64,000 nt of DNA, taken from Nocardia arthritidis (GTDB taxonomy: Bacteria > Actinomycetota > Actinomycetes > Mycobacteriales > Mycobacteriaceae). The DNA is taken from the NCBI RefSeq assembly GCF_011801145.1, contig NZ_CP046172.1:434001-498000 (forward strand). The letters are read 5' to 3'. Below are positions 63,126 to 64,000 of the stretch, piece by piece. The notes under the pieces were generated by a model, which saw only the letters and a program-made list of their open reading frames with translations, was not told the DNA's origin and searched no databases. A program made the translations under genes and the position numbers. Numbering within the stretch: position 1 is the first letter of the stretch; every line of letters begins with the position of its first letter.

Positions 63126-63532
63126 GGTGCGGCTCCGTTCGATTCGCGTGGTGCGCCCTGCCCGATCCGCGCCGTGCGCCTGCCTGGTTCGCGGTCTTCT
63201 GCTACATCGATCGTTACCCTGCGCTACTTCCTCCTGGCCGGTCGTTTGCGCCGTGGGTGTTGTGTCGTCGCTCACGATAGGCCGAACATGCCATGATTGT
63301 GACCACTTGGAGGAGACCCGACCCGGGACATCGGGAACCACCGTCGTTCTCGGGTCGTTTACCTCTTTAACTGCACCAGCAGTCGAACTGCGCGATGTAT
63401 CGACTAGACCGTACGCGGTAACGTGGCATGTCCGCATCCGAACCCCCGGCTTGGAGAACCGGACGCGCCAGACGCATCGCTTAGGCAAGAACCGGAGACA
63501 CCGGAAAGGACTGGCCGCTCGGCCGACGCTCT
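63126..63532. other. Gap between PH-like gene and ftsH
   Basis: 407 bp of divergent intergenic sequence. Long frames exist here, but their translations are low in family resemblance. An A/T-richer stretch GTTTACCTCTTTAACTG near 63357-63373 may be part of the ftsH promoter. No strong ribosome-binding site precedes ATG 63533; GGAAAGGA lies about 25 bases upstream. Confidence 0.5.
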
Positions 63533-64000
63533 ATGAACCGCAAGACAGTGTTTCGCACCCTGGCCATAATCGCGGGCATCGTGCTCGTGATCATTGCGTT
63601 CAGTTATTTCAGCAATGACACGCGCGGATGGAAGAACGTCGACACGTCGGTGGCGTTGGCTCAGCTGAACGACAAGGCCAATGTCAAGAACGTCCAGATC
63701 GACGACAAAGAACAGCAGCTGCGCATCGAGCTGAAGAACGGCAACGACGCGACCAGCGGCCAGACCAAGATCGTCGCCAAGTATCCGGGCGGCAGCCAGA
63801 GCGCGGGTCAGGTCTTCGACGCCGTGAAGAACTCCGGCGCGTCCTTCAACACCGTGGTCAAGCAGGAGAGCTGGTTCAGCCAGCTGCTGCTGGTCGTGCT
63901 GCCGATGGTGGTGCTGCTCGGCCTGTTCATCTTCCTGATGGTGCGGATGCAGGGCGGTGGCCGCGGCGGCATGATGGGCTTCGGCAAATCGAAGGCCAAA
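63533..64000 (+). CDS. ftsH: ATP-dependent zinc metalloprotease FtsH (partial, N-terminal part)
   Basis: 156 N-terminal residues before the right edge. MNRKTVFRTLAIIAG begins the first membrane helix; SYFSNDTRGWKNVDTSVAL and IDDKEQQLRIELKNGN form the extracytoplasmic FtsH domain; the second helix (LLLVVLPMVVLLGLFIFLM) and the glycine-rich linker MGFGKSKAK follow. The AAA+ and protease domains lie beyond the window. It degrades misassembled membrane proteins. It corresponds to Rv3610c and is in conserved proximity to hpt and tilS. Confidence 0.95.
   Translation, partial: MNRKTVFRTLAIIAGIVLVIIAFSYFSNDTRGWKNVDTSVALAQLNDKANVKNVQIDDKEQQLRIELKNGNDATSGQTKIVAKYPGGSQSAGQVFDAVKNSGASFNTVVKQESWFSQLLLVVLPMVVLLGLFIFLMVRMQGGGRGGMMGFGKSKAK

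Noticed and set aside
62935..63618. A 227-codon rightward frame across the ftsH upstream region
   Set aside because: It overlaps both the PH-like gene and ftsH in other frames and has no recognisable motif.

Overview
The window is a high-GC actinobacterial chromosome segment, most likely Nocardia or a close mycolic-acid relative. The basis is gene content and order recalled from Mycobacterium tuberculosis: HAD phosphatase / 6C RNA / ssd / tad pilus genes / helicase / csp / topA / DNA polymerase III delta' / tRNA-Thr at the left, and ppa / dacB / DUF2342 metalloprotease / tilS / hpt / ftsH at the right. Actinobacterial hallmarks include a lysine-rich TopA tail, many GTG and TTG starts, a SAM-IV riboswitch and a DUF2277 protein. 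No database search was possible, so every family name rests on motif recognition.

Layout. 1-7.3 kb: partial HAD phosphatase, a divergent 6C small RNA, then ssd-tadA-tadB-tadC-Flp-tadE-tadE-like, a tight-adherence pilus locus interrupted by three different tandem-repeat arrays (about 67, 83 and 147 bp periods). 7.5-16.2 kb: DUF1998 helicase, cold-shock protein, topoisomerase I, DinB-like protein, DJ-1/PfpI protein, DNA polymerase III delta'. 16.2-16.6 kb: tRNA-Thr(CGT) followed by a frameshifted integrase remnant, a scar of an integrated element. 16.5-23.5 kb: lipoprotein, two divergent penicillin-binding-type serine hydrolases, small secreted and membrane proteins, alpha/beta hydrolase, DUF2752 protein.

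23.5-31.6 kb: an M1 metallopeptidase translationally coupled to a 1306-residue Pls/PosA-type membrane non-ribosomal peptide synthetase, with a MarR regulator, an MFS exporter and a LysE exporter. This resembles known poly-amino-acid synthetase/degrading-peptidase pairs. 31.6-39.2 kb: SAM-IV riboswitch controlling a class V aminotransferase, flavin reductase, YbaK, a dienoyl-CoA isomerase-like crotonase, a MarR/MFS operon and a secreted tripeptidyl-peptidase-like hydrolase. 39.6-47.7 kb: a large AfsR-type regulator and the conserved ppa-dacB-DUF2342-tilS-hpt block.

48.7-56.5 kb is the most unusual part. A membrane Ser/Thr kinase, a paralogous pseudokinase that has lost the beta3 Lys, the alphaC Glu and the HRD Asp, and a cyclase-family protein overlap in one operon. 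Divergent to it lies an amidase-signature protein whose catalytic Lys is replaced by Glu; a LysR regulator follows. 56.9-60.7 kb: an aldehyde dehydrogenase-SDR operon with a divergent PucR-type regulator. The window ends with DUF2277, DUF1266 and PH-like proteins and the start of ftsH.
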